In this document: one piece after another, positions 18,264-27,720 of the stretch | Position numbering within the stretch: the stretch's first letter is position 1 | Layout: each line of letters starts with the position of its first letter | NCBI GenBank assembly: GCA_963780865.1 | Contig: CAWADT010000025.1 | Location: 14,615-78,614 of the forward strand | Direction: 5' to 3' | Source of the DNA: FEN-1073 sp963780865 | GTDB taxonomy: Bacteria; Chloroflexota; Anaerolineae; Anaerolineales; RBG-16-64-43 | Length of the DNA: 64,000 nt | Made by a program: the position numbers and the translations under genes | Notes under the pieces: generated by a model | Databases searched by the model: none | What the model was told of the DNA's origin: nothing | What the model saw: only the letters and a program-made list of their open reading frames with translations

Positions 18264-19832
18264 CGCGCGCCGAATGGCGCTGGGCGCTGATTTTTGCAGC
18301 CTTGGCCATGGCGCTCCTGACGCTGCCCTACCTGATCGCCTACCAGACGCAGGGAACGGAATCGCGCTTCAGCGGTTTTCTGTTCGGCGTCGACGACGGC
18401 AACTCTTACATCGCCGACATGCGCCAGGGCGCGGACGGCGCGTGGCTGTTCCGCGATCCTTACACTAGCGAAGCGCAACGCGGCGAGCTCGTCTACCTGC
18501 CGTATCTTCTGACTCGGCAAACTGGCGGGCGGGGCGGCGCTGCACGATCAACTGGTCGCGCTGTTCCACCTGGCGGGAATCCTCGCGGGCATCGCGATGA
18601 TGCTGGCGGTCTATCGCTTCCTGGCATGCTATCTGGAGAGCGTTGCGCTGCGCCGCTGGGGGATGGCGGCGGTGGCGTTCGGGGGAGGATTTGGGTGGCT
18701 GCTGGCCCTGCGCGGGATATATCCGCTCGAGCTCACCTCGCCCGAGGCGTTTGGCTTTCTTTCGATTTTTGGAATTCCGCATCTCGCGGCCGCGCGCGCC
18801 CTGCTGATGCTGGCCCTGGCGTGGTTCGTCACACCGCAGGGGGCAGGCAGCACCCGCCGGCAGGGATTGAAAATCGGCGCGGCGCTCGTCGGCGTTTGGT
18901 TGTTTCAGCCGCTTACGGTAATCGTGGCTTGGGCGGTGATGGCGGCGGCGGTGACGCTCTCGATCCTGAAACGATGGATCCTGCGCGCGGCGGACGGGAA
19001 CGCGGTCCGCGAGGAATTCGCGCGGGCGGGGATCGCCATCGCGGTCACCGTTCCGTTCATGGCGTATTCCTTGCTTTCCCTCGCGCTCGATCCGGTCCTG
19101 CGGCAATGGAACGCGCAAAACGTGCTGCCCTCGCCCCCCTTCTGGCAGTATCTGCTTTCCTACGCCGTGCTGCTGTTGCCCGCGCTGGCGGGCGCCTGGC
19201 TCGCCCTGCGCGCGGACCCCCGCTGGCTGCTACCGGTCGGATGGGCGTTGATATTTCCGATCATGGTTTACCTTCCGGTCGGGGTGCAGCGCCGGCTGGC
19301 GGAAGGCTTCTGGGTCGTGCCGGTTGTCCTGGCGCTCTTCTTTATAGAAAGGAAAGTGACGGGGCTTGCCCGCCGGGCGGCCCTTTCCGCCGCGATGGCC
19401 CTCATGCTTCCGGGGGCGGCGCTTTTCCTTGGCTGGGCGTTTATTCAATCCGTGGCCGACCCCGCGCCAGCCTTCGTGCCGGTTGCCGAGGTGCGCGCTT
19501 TCGATTGGCTGGATGCGAACGTCGCGCCGGGTGTTTTGATCCTTGCGGACTTTAACGCGGGGAACGCGCTTCCAGCCTATGCCGACCTGGTGTCCTACCT
19601 CGGGCACGGACCCGAGACGCTGAATGGCGCGCAAAAGCTGGCGGTGGTCCAGTCACTCTTCGACGGCGCGCGCTCCATCCAGGAGCGGTTGATCGCGCTG
19701 GAGCAATCCGGCGCGCGCTACGTGCTGGCGGGTCCGGAGGAGAGTGCGCGGATGGGAATCTCCTTCCCCGGATGCCGGTTGGTGTACAGCGCCGACGGAT
19801 GGGAAGTGTGGGAAGTCCTGCCGGAGGATTAA
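18251..19832 (+). CDS. YfhO/GT-C-like membrane protein, with one frameshift
   Basis: A second polytopic membrane protein, overlapping the previous gene by 13 bases. The first 87 or so codons (TLPYLIAYQTQGTESRFSGF, DDGNSYIADMRQGADGAWLF) are in one frame. Near 18512 an extra base switches to the frame that continues GKLAGGAALHDQLVALFHLAG and runs to 19832. Joined, it gives about 526 residues with eight or more membrane helices. The NSYIADMRQG motif resembles GT-C glycosyltransferase-like proteins. A real mutation and a sequencing error are both possible. Confidence 0.7.
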
Positions 19833-20075
19833 CCACGGATGACCCGGATGGTGACCACGGATTACACAGAAGAATTACACAAATGGATTACCTCCCCCTT
19901 TTCCCATCCCCATTATGGGGAGGGGAAAAGGGGAGGGGTCTTCAAAGCGGATTCCCCGATCGTGCTCCGCACTGGGGGCAAGCATAGAAAGATACGAATG
20001 TTTTCCAATCCGTGAAATCAATTTCATCCGGAAAATCCGTGGTAAAGTCTCTTATCAACGAAAAAGGAGGCCGCC
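19833..20075. repeat. Intergenic region with dispersed repeat fragments
   Basis: Holds fragments of the CCACGGATTACACAG family near 19850 and an inverted pair CCTCCCCCTTTTCCC / GGGGAAAAGGGGAGG (about 19891-19940). No gene is apparent. A Shine-Dalgarno AAGGAGG near its end serves the next gene. Confidence 0.55.
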
Positions 20076-21059
20076 ATGCAATACCGCGAATTGGGACGCA
20101 CGGGATGGAAAGTTTCCGCAATCAGTTTCGGCGCCTGGGCGATCGGCGGCACCTGGGGCTCGGTCCAGGATTCCGAATCCCTGGCTGCGCTGCATCGCGC
20201 GCTCGACCTGGGGGTCAACTTGTTCGACACCGCCGACGTCTACGGCGACGGCCATAGCGAGAAGCTGCTGGCGCGATTGCGCCGCGAACGGCACGAGCCG
20301 TTCTACATCGCCACCAAGGCCGGCCGCCGGCTGGACCCGCACACGGCCGACGGGTATAACAAAAAGAATTTAACCGCGTTTGTCGACCGCAGCCTGAAAA
20401 ACCTGGAAACGGAAACCCTCGATCTGCTCCAGTTGCACTGCCCGCCGACGGATGTGTATTACCGGCCGGAAGTGTTCGGCGTGCTCGACGATCTGGCGAA
20501 AGCGGGCAAGCTGCGTTTCTACGGCGTGAGCGTGGAAAAGGTGGAGGAAGCGCTGAAAGCGATCGAATTTCCGAACGTCCAATCGGTGCAGATGATCTTC
20601 AACATCTTCCGCCAGCGCCCCGCGGACCTTTTCTTCGAACAAGCCCGGCGGCGCAAAGTGGGGATCCTGGCGCGCGTGCCGCTGGCTTCCGGGATGCTCA
20701 CCGGCAAATTCACGCCCAAAAGCTCTTTCGAACCCGACGACCACCGCGCCTTCAACCGCCACGGCGAGGCGTTCGACCGCGGAGAGACCTTCTCCGGCGT
20801 GGATTACAACGCGGGGTTGCAGGCCGTGGCGGACCTGAAGCCGGTTGTGCCTGCCGGGATGACCATGGCGCAAATGGCGTTGCGCTGGATCCTGATGTTT
20901 CCCGCCGTCACCTGCGCCATCCCCGGGGCCAAGCGGCCGGCGCAGGTGGAAGAAAACGCCGCGGCGGCCGACCTTCCGGCGCTCTCCTCATCGGCAATGG
21001 AAAAAATCGCCTCGATTTATGACCGGCAAGTAAAACCGCTGGTTCATCCTTACTGGTAA
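20076..21059 (+). CDS. Aldo/keto reductase
   Basis: A 327-residue NADPH-dependent oxidoreductase with a TIM barrel. The AKR tetrad is visible: D and Y in LFDTADVYGDGHSE, K in YIATKAG and H in LLQLHCPP. The C-terminus contains the cofactor-binding CAIPGAKRPAQVEEN. Substrate is unknown. AAGGAGG precedes the ATG. It is convergent with the next gene, with a shared terminator between. Confidence 0.92.
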   Translation: MQYRELGRTGWKVSAISFGAWAIGGTWGSVQDSESLAALHRALDLGVNLFDTADVYGDGHSEKLLARLRRERHEPFYIATKAGRRLDPHTADGYNKKNLTAFVDRSLKNLETETLDLLQLHCPPTDVYYRPEVFGVLDDLAKAGKLRFYGVSVEKVEEALKAIEFPNVQSVQMIFNIFRQRPADLFFEQARRRKVGILARVPLASGMLTGKFTPKSSFEPDDHRAFNRHGEAFDRGETFSGVDYNAGLQAVADLKPVVPAGMTMAQMALRWILMFPAVTCAIPGAKRPAQVEENAAAADLPALSSSAMEKIASIYDRQVKPLVHPYW

Positions 21060-21120
21060 AAGCGGGCTTCCTTCAGGTTGAGGAAATCCCCGCAGGCTGC
21101 GGCTCCATGGGGTCGAGAAA

Positions 21121-21159
21121 AAAAATCGCCGGATCCAGTAAGCGGATCCGGCGATTTTT
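21121..21159. terminator. Bidirectional intrinsic terminator
   Basis: Perfect 16-base arms AAAAATCGCCGGATCC / GGATCCGGCGATTTTT (21121-21136 and 21144-21159) around a seven-base loop, with A-tract and T-tract on opposite sides. It serves both convergent genes. Confidence 0.93.
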
Positions 21160-21187
21160 ATTTTGATGTTTCCGGGCGATCCGTCCA

Positions 21188-22222
21188 CTATTTCACTGAA
21201 GCCAATCCCTTTTCCTTCAACACCTGGTTGAGCGTCGTGAGGTCGTTAATCCCGGTTAGGTCGGGTTGAGTTTTCAGGAACCCCGCTTCGAAGGCCGATT
21301 GCGCGCATTTGGCCAGGGACGCGCTGATCGGATCCCAGGTCGGTTTCATCCGGCTCCAGGCCATCACAATGACGTCGGAGGAAAGCGCTTTGCCGGTGAG
21401 CTTTTGGATTTGGGCATTCATCAAGGCTTGGGCGTCGCCGGGATTTTCCAATTCCCATTGCGTGATCTCCACGTGCGCACGCAACCAGGCCTTGACCGCG
21501 TCCGGATGGGCGGCGAGGAATTTCGTGTCGACGATGATCACCGCCGTGGTGAAATTGCCGCCGGGCCACAGATCGCGTTCATCCACAAAAACCGTGCCGC
21601 CGCCGTCGACCACCAGCCGGCTGGCCCAGGGTTCGGGGACCCACGCGCCGTCGATCTGCCCGAGGCGGAACAGGTCCAGGATCGTTGCGTTATCGGTCGG
21701 ATCGATTTCGACGTCGCCGCCCTGATCCTTGGTTTTCAGTCCATGCTCGGACAAATAGCCGCGCAGCGCCACGTCCTGCGTGTTTCCCAGTTGCGGACTG
21801 GCCAGCTTCTTGCCCGCCAAATCCGCGGCGGTTTTGATGTTCGCCGCGGGGCGCACCACCAGCGCCGCGCCGCCGGTGGTCGCGCCGGCGATGATCCGCA
21901 GCGCCTTGCCGTCGGATTGGATGTATCCGTTGATGGCCGGGTTGGGGCCGATGTAGGAAAGGTCGATCTGTCCGGCGAACAGGGCTTCGATGACGGAGGG
22001 CCCGGCGTTAAATACCGTGGTCTGGATCGTAACGTTGCTGCCCAGCGCCTTTTGAAAATCCCCTCGGGCGACGCCGATCAACGCCTGGGAGTGGGTAAGG
22101 TTGGCGAAATATCCCACCCGCATGGTGAATTTTTCCGACGGGGTGGAGGGTGTGTTTTTGCAGCCGGCTAAAAATAGAATTACCGCCGGAAAAAGGATGC
22201 GAAGAAATAATTTATTTTTCAT
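21188..22222 (-). CDS. SsuA/NrtA-type ABC substrate-binding lipoprotein
   Basis: A 344-residue lipoprotein (signal ending LFLAGC). The fold matches NMT1/SsuA/TauA-type binding proteins: MRVGYFANLTHSQALIG, FNAGPSVIEALFAGQIDLSY, YIGPNPAINGY, and the PEPWASRLV motif. Such proteins bind sulfonates, taurine, nitrate or riboflavin and thiamin precursors. No permease or ATPase gene is adjacent. An IscR-type palindrome lies just upstream and an Rrf2 regulator gene precedes it, so control by iron-sulfur or sulfur status is plausible; a sulfonate substrate would fit but is inference. Confidence 0.88.
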   Translation of the reverse strand: MKNKLFLRILFPAVILFLAGCKNTPSTPSEKFTMRVGYFANLTHSQALIGVARGDFQKALGSNVTIQTTVFNAGPSVIEALFAGQIDLSYIGPNPAINGYIQSDGKALRIIAGATTGGAALVVRPAANIKTAADLAGKKLASPQLGNTQDVALRGYLSEHGLKTKDQGGDVEIDPTDNATILDLFRLGQIDGAWVPEPWASRLVVDGGGTVFVDERDLWPGGNFTTAVIIVDTKFLAAHPDAVKAWLRAHVEITQWELENPGDAQALMNAQIQKLTGKALSSDVIVMAWSRMKPTWDPISASLAKCAQSAFEAGFLKTQPDLTGINDLTTLNQVLKEKGLASVK

Positions 22223-22244
22223 GCTCTGCTCCCTCTCATTGACT

Positions 22245-22271
22245 AATACACGACTAATTTAGTCGTGTATT
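22245..22271. promoter_or_regulatory. Perfect palindrome, IscR/Rrf2-type operator
   Basis: Arms AATACACGACTAA and TTAGTCGTGTATT around T22258. The GACT-N5-AGTC core with ATA...TAT ends follows the type-1 IscR box apart from one symmetric pair. It lies 23 bases before the binding-protein start and just after the Rrf2 gene, so that regulator is the likely ligand. Confidence 0.78.
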
Positions 22272-22313
22272 GGCTTATGAAAATTATATCCCCTTTCTTT
22301 TTTTTGTCGAATG

Positions 22314-22748
22314 TCAATGGACCCGGTTGCGGCGAACAGGGGAAGCGGAAACTACGCTTTCCAGCGACGCCGCCTCCATCGTTCGCGCCGTATTGTCTCG
22401 TATTTGGAGGAAGATACTCCGAAAATGGCACTGCTTTTCCTGAGTGCAGGCTTCATATTGATTTACCGAGACGCAATTGATCGGGGCCAGCAATCCGTCG
22501 AAGTATCGCACCACTTCGCCCATGCTGATGGCTTCGGGTTTTTTCGCGAGGCAGTAGCCGCCTTTTTTTCCGGGGATGCTTCGAACCCAGCCCTGGGATT
22601 TTAAATCCAACATGATGTGCTCGAGAAATTTTTTCGGGACGGCGTTCTGCCGGGCCAGTTCGCCGATCGGAATCGGGCCCGCCTCGCGGTGGTCGACGAG
22701 GTAGAAAAGCGCACGCAAAGCGTAATCCGTTTTTTTTGAAATTTTCAT
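22314..22748 (-). CDS. Rrf2-family transcriptional regulator with cysteine triad
   Basis: A 144-residue regulator. The winged helix (KISKKTDYALRALFYLVDH, ELARQNAVPKKFLEHIM, GKKGGYCLAKKP) is the classic Rrf2 form. C92, C101 and C107 (C-x8-C-x5-C) occupy the place of the Fe-S ligands in IscR and NsrR, so it probably senses Fe-S, NO or redox state. Palindromic sites lie before its own gene and before the downstream binding-protein gene. Confidence 0.9.
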   Translation of the reverse strand: MKISKKTDYALRALFYLVDHREAGPIPIGELARQNAVPKKFLEHIMLDLKSQGWVRSIPGKKGGYCLAKKPEAISMGEVVRYFDGLLAPINCVSVNQYEACTQEKQCHFRSIFLQIRDNTARTMEAASLESVVSASPVRRNRVH

Positions 22749-22767
22749 TTTTGGACCGGCCGGGTTA

Positions 22768-22793
22768 TATAGGCGACTTAATTGGTCGTTATT
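22768..22793. promoter_or_regulatory. Imperfect Rrf2-type site upstream of the regulator gene
   Basis: ATAGGCGACT-TAATT-GGTCGTTAT resembles the GACT-N5-AGTC box at 22245-22271 with a weaker right half. It sits about 20 bases before the Rrf2 start codon, as expected for self-repression. Confidence 0.55.
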
Positions 22794-22799
22794 ATATTA

Positions 22800-23311
22800 C
22801 AAATTGAAACCTCTGAAAATCATCCTTCGTCCGGAGCTAATCCCGCGAGGAGCGCGGGACGGCCCGCCCCGGTTAGCCCGCCGTGCGGGCCGGGGGCGCT
22901 CCGAACTCGCAACAGCCCTCGCCAAGAACGCGAGGGGAGCCGCGCGGCTAAAAGCCGGGCTTTACAGCCGGATTTATTTTATCCCTGCGCCCCCGGCCCA
23001 CCCCGCCGGGGCGGGCTGCCCTCGCGCTTGCCCTTGCGCCTGCCCTTGCGAAGCGAGGGAAGCGAGGGAAGCGGGGGAAGCGGGGACCGGCGCTGTTAAT
23101 AGTTGGGGGATTTATCCCCCTGACGAGCGGACTTATTCAGAAGTTTCAAATTAATAGATGTCAATGCCGAAGGATCTGATCCATCCAGGCTGCTTGGGAA
23201 TCTCAATCCGGGTAAAAAAGGAGAAGGAAATTCCCGCCGGAGATAACTATTCAATGTATCGGGACTAGGCTACCGGGGAATTGTCGCATCGACCCATTCC
23301 TGCGGGGAGGA
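22800..23311. other. GC-rich intergenic region with short tandem motifs
   Basis: No gene that I can support. It contains stem-forming GC-rich text and a run of four GAAGCGRGG-like units near 23047-23083, preceded by two CCCTTGCG units that can pair with them. The right part is plain. It separates the Rrf2 gene from a lipoprotein gene. Confidence 0.4.
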
Positions 23312-23345
23312 GAAAAATAAAAACCCGGGGCTTTGACCCCGGGTT
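23312..23345 (-). terminator. Intrinsic terminator of the minus-strand lipoprotein gene
   Basis: Nine-base stem AACCCGGGG/CCCCGGGTT (23322-23330 with 23337-23345), followed on the minus strand by TTTTATTTTT. It fits the corrected gene end at 23372. Confidence 0.9.
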
Positions 23346-23371
23346 CGGATCGATTTTCAGCAAACTCGATT

Positions 23372-24536
23372 CTAATTAACTTTCACCCAATCAATCACAA
23401 GCGAGTCCGAGGGCAAAGTAACCGGGAATGGATTCCAATCATCGGCTTTCACCGCGGAGACCCAGCTCCCGGTGAGGTAGGCCAGCATCGAGCTGCTCGG
23501 AACTCCAAACCGGGCGGTCGCCACCGCCGATATGGTGTTCCTCGCTGCCGTCCGGGCGCATCACCCACAACGAAGCTTTACCGTCCGGCGCGAGTTCGGC
23601 CTGGTCCGAAGCCGCCAGCCACTTTCCATCCGGACTCCACGCCAGATGGTAATTACCGATGTCCCCTCCGCCGAGGAGAGTGTACCGATGCAACAAAGTG
23701 ACTTGCAATGTGTCCCAATCGAAAACGGCTACTGCGCTCCATCCGTCGGTGCCGGCCTGGTCGCCGAAGAGCTGCCAGGCGATCTTGCGGCTGTCGGGGG
23801 ACCAGACGGGGTTGGCGGCGATCCGGAATTTTTCCTGGAACGATTTCGGCGGAAGTGGCATATTGCCGCCGCTGAAGTTGTAGACCCAGGGGACTCCGGC
23901 GCGGTCGTAGGCGATCGACTGGCCGTCCGGGGAAAGCGCGGCCGGGGAAGTCGATCCAATCTGATCGTCGATCACAAGGTAGTTCATTCCGTCTGTTTTC
24001 ACCGTCGCTAGGTATCCGGCCATGGGTTGAATGTTGATTTTAAGTTGGTAATGAAAAACGATGATCCCCGGTCGGGCGGGCCACCACTGATAATCTGTTT
24101 CGACCTTGTCGTTGGTTCTGGTCAGGTTGATATTTCTGCCCGTCGCCAAATCTGTCAGCCAGAGGTCCCCGTTTTCACTGTATACCACCTGCTTCTGATC
24201 GGGAGACAACCGCGGATTTGATTTGGCGCTGAGTTGTTGCAACTGACCGTCGGCTTTAACGATCCACAACCCCTGGTTCTCCGCGCCGTTGCCGCTTCGC
24301 AGATATACCAGTCCGGGCAGAGGAGCGGCGGGTGGAAGCGTGACGGCGACGGTCGGGGCGGCTGTGGGAGTCGATGCTTGAGTGGGAGGCGGCGTATCCG
24401 TGGGGGCGGCCGCCGTAGCGGTGGGCGAACTCTGGGACCCGAGCAGTTCCGGACTGGCGGTGGGCGTCCCCCCGCAGGCGGTAAGCATGACCACGGTGAG
24501 TGGCAGGACAAGAAAACGACGCGGATGGATGGGCAT
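23372..24536 (-). CDS. WD40-like (TolB-type) lipoprotein, one frameshift near the end
   Basis: A lipoprotein of about 387 residues (signal ending MLTAC). AAAGGAGA precedes ATG 24536. After a Pro/Thr linker, propeller-like repeats follow (NPRLSPDQKQVVYSENGDLW, ALSPDGQSIAYDRAGVPWV, PVWSPDSRKIAWQLF, AWSPDGKWLAASDQAE). The open frame ends early at 23439 with unlike residues. Shifting by one base near 23500 restores MLAYLTGSWVSAVKADDW and a natural end at 23372, just before a terminator. Role unknown. Confidence 0.78.
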
Positions 24537-24703
24537 GGCATTCTCCTTTCCGATCGGCGGCACCGTAAACAGGCTTGCCAATAGTTCGCCGGCGCCGCTT
24601 GCCGGAACCCTGCTGGGATTATAAACGAAAGTCATCCGGCGAGGCGGGGGAATGTGGATCGGGGCGCTTGCCTGCCCTTTGGAAACAGGGTATACCATAA
24701 TGC

Positions 24704-27058
24704 ATGACGCCGTCCGCCGCTTGGGAGCGCACGAAGAATTTCTTTTCGCGCGTGGATCCTGCTTATGGGGTCCTGGTCGGCGCGTTGCTGATCCTTTTTT
24801 GGCCCGTCCTGGCCGGCGCCCGCGTTATTTTTTGGGGGCTGCCGCTGCTGCAGTTTTACCCCTGGCATGAGATCGCCAAGCAAATCCTCTTGAGCGGCCG
24901 CTTGCCTCTCTGGAATCCCTGGGTGGGAATGGGGGCGCCGCTGCTGGCCAACGCCCAGTCCGCGCTGCTCTACCCGCCGAACTGGCTGCTGCTCGTGCTT
25001 CCGGTCGATTACGGCCAGGGGATCCTGCTGGTGGCGCACCTCCTGTGGGCCGGCATCGGCATGGTAAAGCTCAGCCGCAAACTCGGGATCGGCTTCCTGG
25101 GGCGGACGATCGCCGGGCTGGCGTTTATGCTCTCCGGTTACCTCGCGGCGCGGGCGTGGTTCCTTACCATCAACGCCTCGGTCGCCTGGCTGCCATGGAT
25201 CCTCCTGGCCGGGGAGGCGGCTCTCCGGCAGCGGAAGGGCATCGTCGCGTGGCCGCTCACCGCGGCACTCTGTCTGCAATGGCTGGCCGGCCATTGGCAG
25301 ACGGCCTGGTATACCTGGTTGATCCTCGCGGGGTGGATGGCCGTGCGCGCCTTCTCCCTTCGCCCGGCTGGGAAGCAGGTGCTCCTCGCCATGGCGCGGC
25401 TGCTGGCCGCCAGCGGACTCGCCTTCGCGCTCGGCGCGGCGCAGTTTCTACCGACGGTTGAATACTGGTGGACTTCGCAGCGCGCAGGGGGCGCCGATTC
25501 CGCCACGGCCCTGGCCTATTCGTTTTGGCCTTGGCATTGGATTACCCTGGCGGCCCCAAACTTTTTCGGAAATCCGGCGCACGGCGATTACTGGGGGTTC
25601 GCCAATTATTGGGAAGACGCAGTCTACATCGGCATTTTGCCGCTGAGCCTGGCGGTGGCCGCGGCGGTCAACCGAATCCGCCGCAAGGGGATCGCGGATT
25701 TCCCCTACGGGTACCTGCTCGCGCTGCTCGGACTGACGGCCATCCTCGGGATGGGCAATTGGACCCCGATCTTTCCCTTTCTATTCCGCTCCGTTCCCAC
25801 CTTTAATTTATTCCAGGCTCCGGCGCGGATCATGCTCGGCTGGGTGTTTGCGCTTTGCCTGCTGGCCGCGGCCGGCGCCGAGGGCTGGGTCCGCGCGCAG
25901 GAAACTTCCCGCCGGGGGCCGGCGAATCTCGGGGTGATCGCGGCGGCGGTGGCGATCGGCGGCGTCGGGGCGGGATCGCTGAGGTTCATTCCTTCGACGT
26001 TTGCTCCGTCCATCCTCGCGGCCGGTGTGTTGGGGCTGCTCATCGCTCTCGTGTGGTGGTTAAAAATCGAATCCCAAACGCGGCCGCGGCTGGCGCGGAT
26101 CTGGCCGGCGGCGGCTGTCGCGCTCGTCGCGCTCGACCTGCTCTTCGCCGACTCCGGATTGGTTCCCGCCGCCTCGCCGGATGTCTACCGGGCGGCCAAC
26201 CCGGCCGGCGCGGAAATCGCCGCCGGCTTGAATGGAAGCCGCCTCTTTATGCCGGAGAACATTCGCTACCGGCTCATGTACAGCCGGGCGTTTTTGTTCC
26301 GCACGTTTTATGGGCTTGCGGATTGGATGGACGTCCGACGCTGGGAACTGCCGAACGTCGCCTGGATGGACGGACTCGCATCGGCGAACAATTTTGATTC
26401 CTTTGTTCCCGCGCGCTACGCCGCGCTCGTCGACGATGTGGAGAAACTTCCCTCGCCCCAGCGGGAGCGCCTGCTCGGGATGATGGACATCGGCGCGGTT
26501 TGGGAGTGGCCGGCGGGGGAGGATTCTCCAACGCTAAGCCCTCTTGGCGGCGGAGCGAACCGAGCGTGGGGCGTGTGCAGCGCGCGCTGGATGATCGGAC
26601 CGGAAGAAGCCCGGGCGGCGCTGATCGATCCGCAGTTCGATCCAAAGCAAACGGTGATCCTGGAAACCGGGCGGGGGGAGGAAGGCGCGCCGTGCGCTTC
26701 GCCGCCTGCGGTTGCGCTGGAGCCTTCGGACGATCCAAGCCTGGTGAGGGTCGACGCGGAATTTCCGCAGGGTGGATTCCTGGTGCTGGCGGACGCGAGT
26801 TATCCCGGCTGGAGCGCGTTCCTCGACGGCCAGCGCGTGCCGCTGCTGCAGGCGGATTACGCTTTGCGCGCGGTCCGGGTGCCCGCCGGAAAACATGCCG
26901 TGGAGTTTCGCTACGAGCCGCTTTCTTTTTTTGGGGGATGGATTCTCTTCCTTGCGGTCCTGCTGATCGCATCCGCCGCCGGATTGTGTCGGCGGCTGCG
27001 AAAATCCCAGGCCGGTGGCCCTGTCTCTGAAGCGCAAAGAGAAGAAAAGCCGGTATAG
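24704..27058 (+). CDS. YfhO-like multi-spanning membrane protein
   Basis: A 784-residue protein, intact, with ten or more membrane helices. The loop LPLWNPWVGMGAPLLANAQ and the following YPPNWLLLVLP are the family hallmark, parallel to the gene at 16095. The C-terminal outer domain ends LADASYPGWSAFLDGQRV, again shared with that paralogue. TATACC at 24691-24696 lies seven bases before the ATG. It probably acts in surface glycan or lipid-linked sugar transfer; substrate unknown. Confidence 0.78.
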   Translation: MTPSAAWERTKNFFSRVDPAYGVLVGALLILFWPVLAGARVIFWGLPLLQFYPWHEIAKQILLSGRLPLWNPWVGMGAPLLANAQSALLYPPNWLLLVLPVDYGQGILLVAHLLWAGIGMVKLSRKLGIGFLGRTIAGLAFMLSGYLAARAWFLTINASVAWLPWILLAGEAALRQRKGIVAWPLTAALCLQWLAGHWQTAWYTWLILAGWMAVRAFSLRPAGKQVLLAMARLLAASGLAFALGAAQFLPTVEYWWTSQRAGGADSATALAYSFWPWHWITLAAPNFFGNPAHGDYWGFANYWEDAVYIGILPLSLAVAAAVNRIRRKGIADFPYGYLLALLGLTAILGMGNWTPIFPFLFRSVPTFNLFQAPARIMLGWVFALCLLAAAGAEGWVRAQETSRRGPANLGVIAAAVAIGGVGAGSLRFIPSTFAPSILAAGVLGLLIALVWWLKIESQTRPRLARIWPAAAVALVALDLLFADSGLVPAASPDVYRAANPAGAEIAAGLNGSRLFMPENIRYRLMYSRAFLFRTFYGLADWMDVRRWELPNVAWMDGLASANNFDSFVPARYAALVDDVEKLPSPQRERLLGMMDIGAVWEWPAGEDSPTLSPLGGGANRAWGVCSARWMIGPEEARAALIDPQFDPKQTVILETGRGEEGAPCASPPAVALEPSDDPSLVRVDAEFPQGGFLVLADASYPGWSAFLDGQRVPLLQADYALRAVRVPAGKHAVEFRYEPLSFFGGWILFLAVLLIASAAGLCRRLRKSQAGGPVSEAQREEKPV

Positions 27059-27131
27059 CTGTTATTCGCCCGGTCTGGAATCTAAGTTTGAACAGATTAT
27101 CCCATTTACGATTGGTGCGGCGGAGGGGAAG

Positions 27132-27644
27132 ATGAAAACAAAACCTTTGGCTTACGACGTTCTGGCCACGGCCTGGGGCCCGGTGTATGTGGCCTGCACC
27201 GAACATGGTCTGGCGATGGTGCAGATGGGGGGCAGCGCGGCGTCTTGGGGGAGGCAACTGCGAAAAGCGTTTTCGACATCCGCGGAAAAACAACCGGCTG
27301 CCGTCCGCAAGGCGGCCTCCCAAATCCGCGAATATCTTTCGGGCAAGCGGAGATCGTTCCACACGCGGATCGATTGGCGCGGCATGAGCCCTTTCCAGCG
27401 CCGCGTGCTGCGCGCCGCGCTACGTATTCCCTACGGGCGGGTGTCTACGTACGGGGAGATCGCGGAGGCGATCGGTGCTCCGCGCGCGGCGCGCGCTGTG
27501 GGCCGAGCGCTGGGCGCCAACCCGATCCCGCTCGTCATCCCCTGCCATCGCGTGATCGCATCCAGCGGCTCCCTCGGTGGATACAGCGCGGCGGGCGGGG
27601 TGCGCGTGAAGCGGAAACTGCTGGATCTCGAGTCCGATAAATAA
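27132..27644 (+). CDS. ogt: Methylated-DNA--protein-cysteine S-methyltransferase
   Basis: A 170-residue suicide repair protein that transfers alkyl groups from O6-alkylguanine to its own cysteine. The active site IPCHRVI and the preceding helix-turn-helix (VSTYGEIAEAIGAPRAARAVG) are clear. GGAGGGG precedes ATG 27132; an in-frame start at 27015 overlaps the membrane protein gene and adds an unlike sequence. It may be co-transcribed with the gene before it. Confidence 0.93.
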   Translation: MKTKPLAYDVLATAWGPVYVACTEHGLAMVQMGGSAASWGRQLRKAFSTSAEKQPAAVRKAASQIREYLSGKRRSFHTRIDWRGMSPFQRRVLRAALRIPYGRVSTYGEIAEAIGAPRAARAVGRALGANPIPLVIPCHRVIASSGSLGGYSAAGGVRVKRKLLDLESDK

Positions 27645-27646
27645 AA

Positions 27647-27720
27647 TAACCACGGATTGCACGGAAAATTAGAAAATTCCGTGCAATCCGCAGTTTCCTC
27701 GGTGTAATCCGTGGTGATTA
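27647..27720. repeat. Inverted repeat of the CACGGATT family
   Basis: ACCACGGATTGCACGGAAAATT faces AAATTCCGTGCAATCCG and then TGTAATCCGTGGT. It lies between convergent genes and overlaps the stop of the minus-strand gene. It may act as a terminator-like hairpin. Confidence 0.7.
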
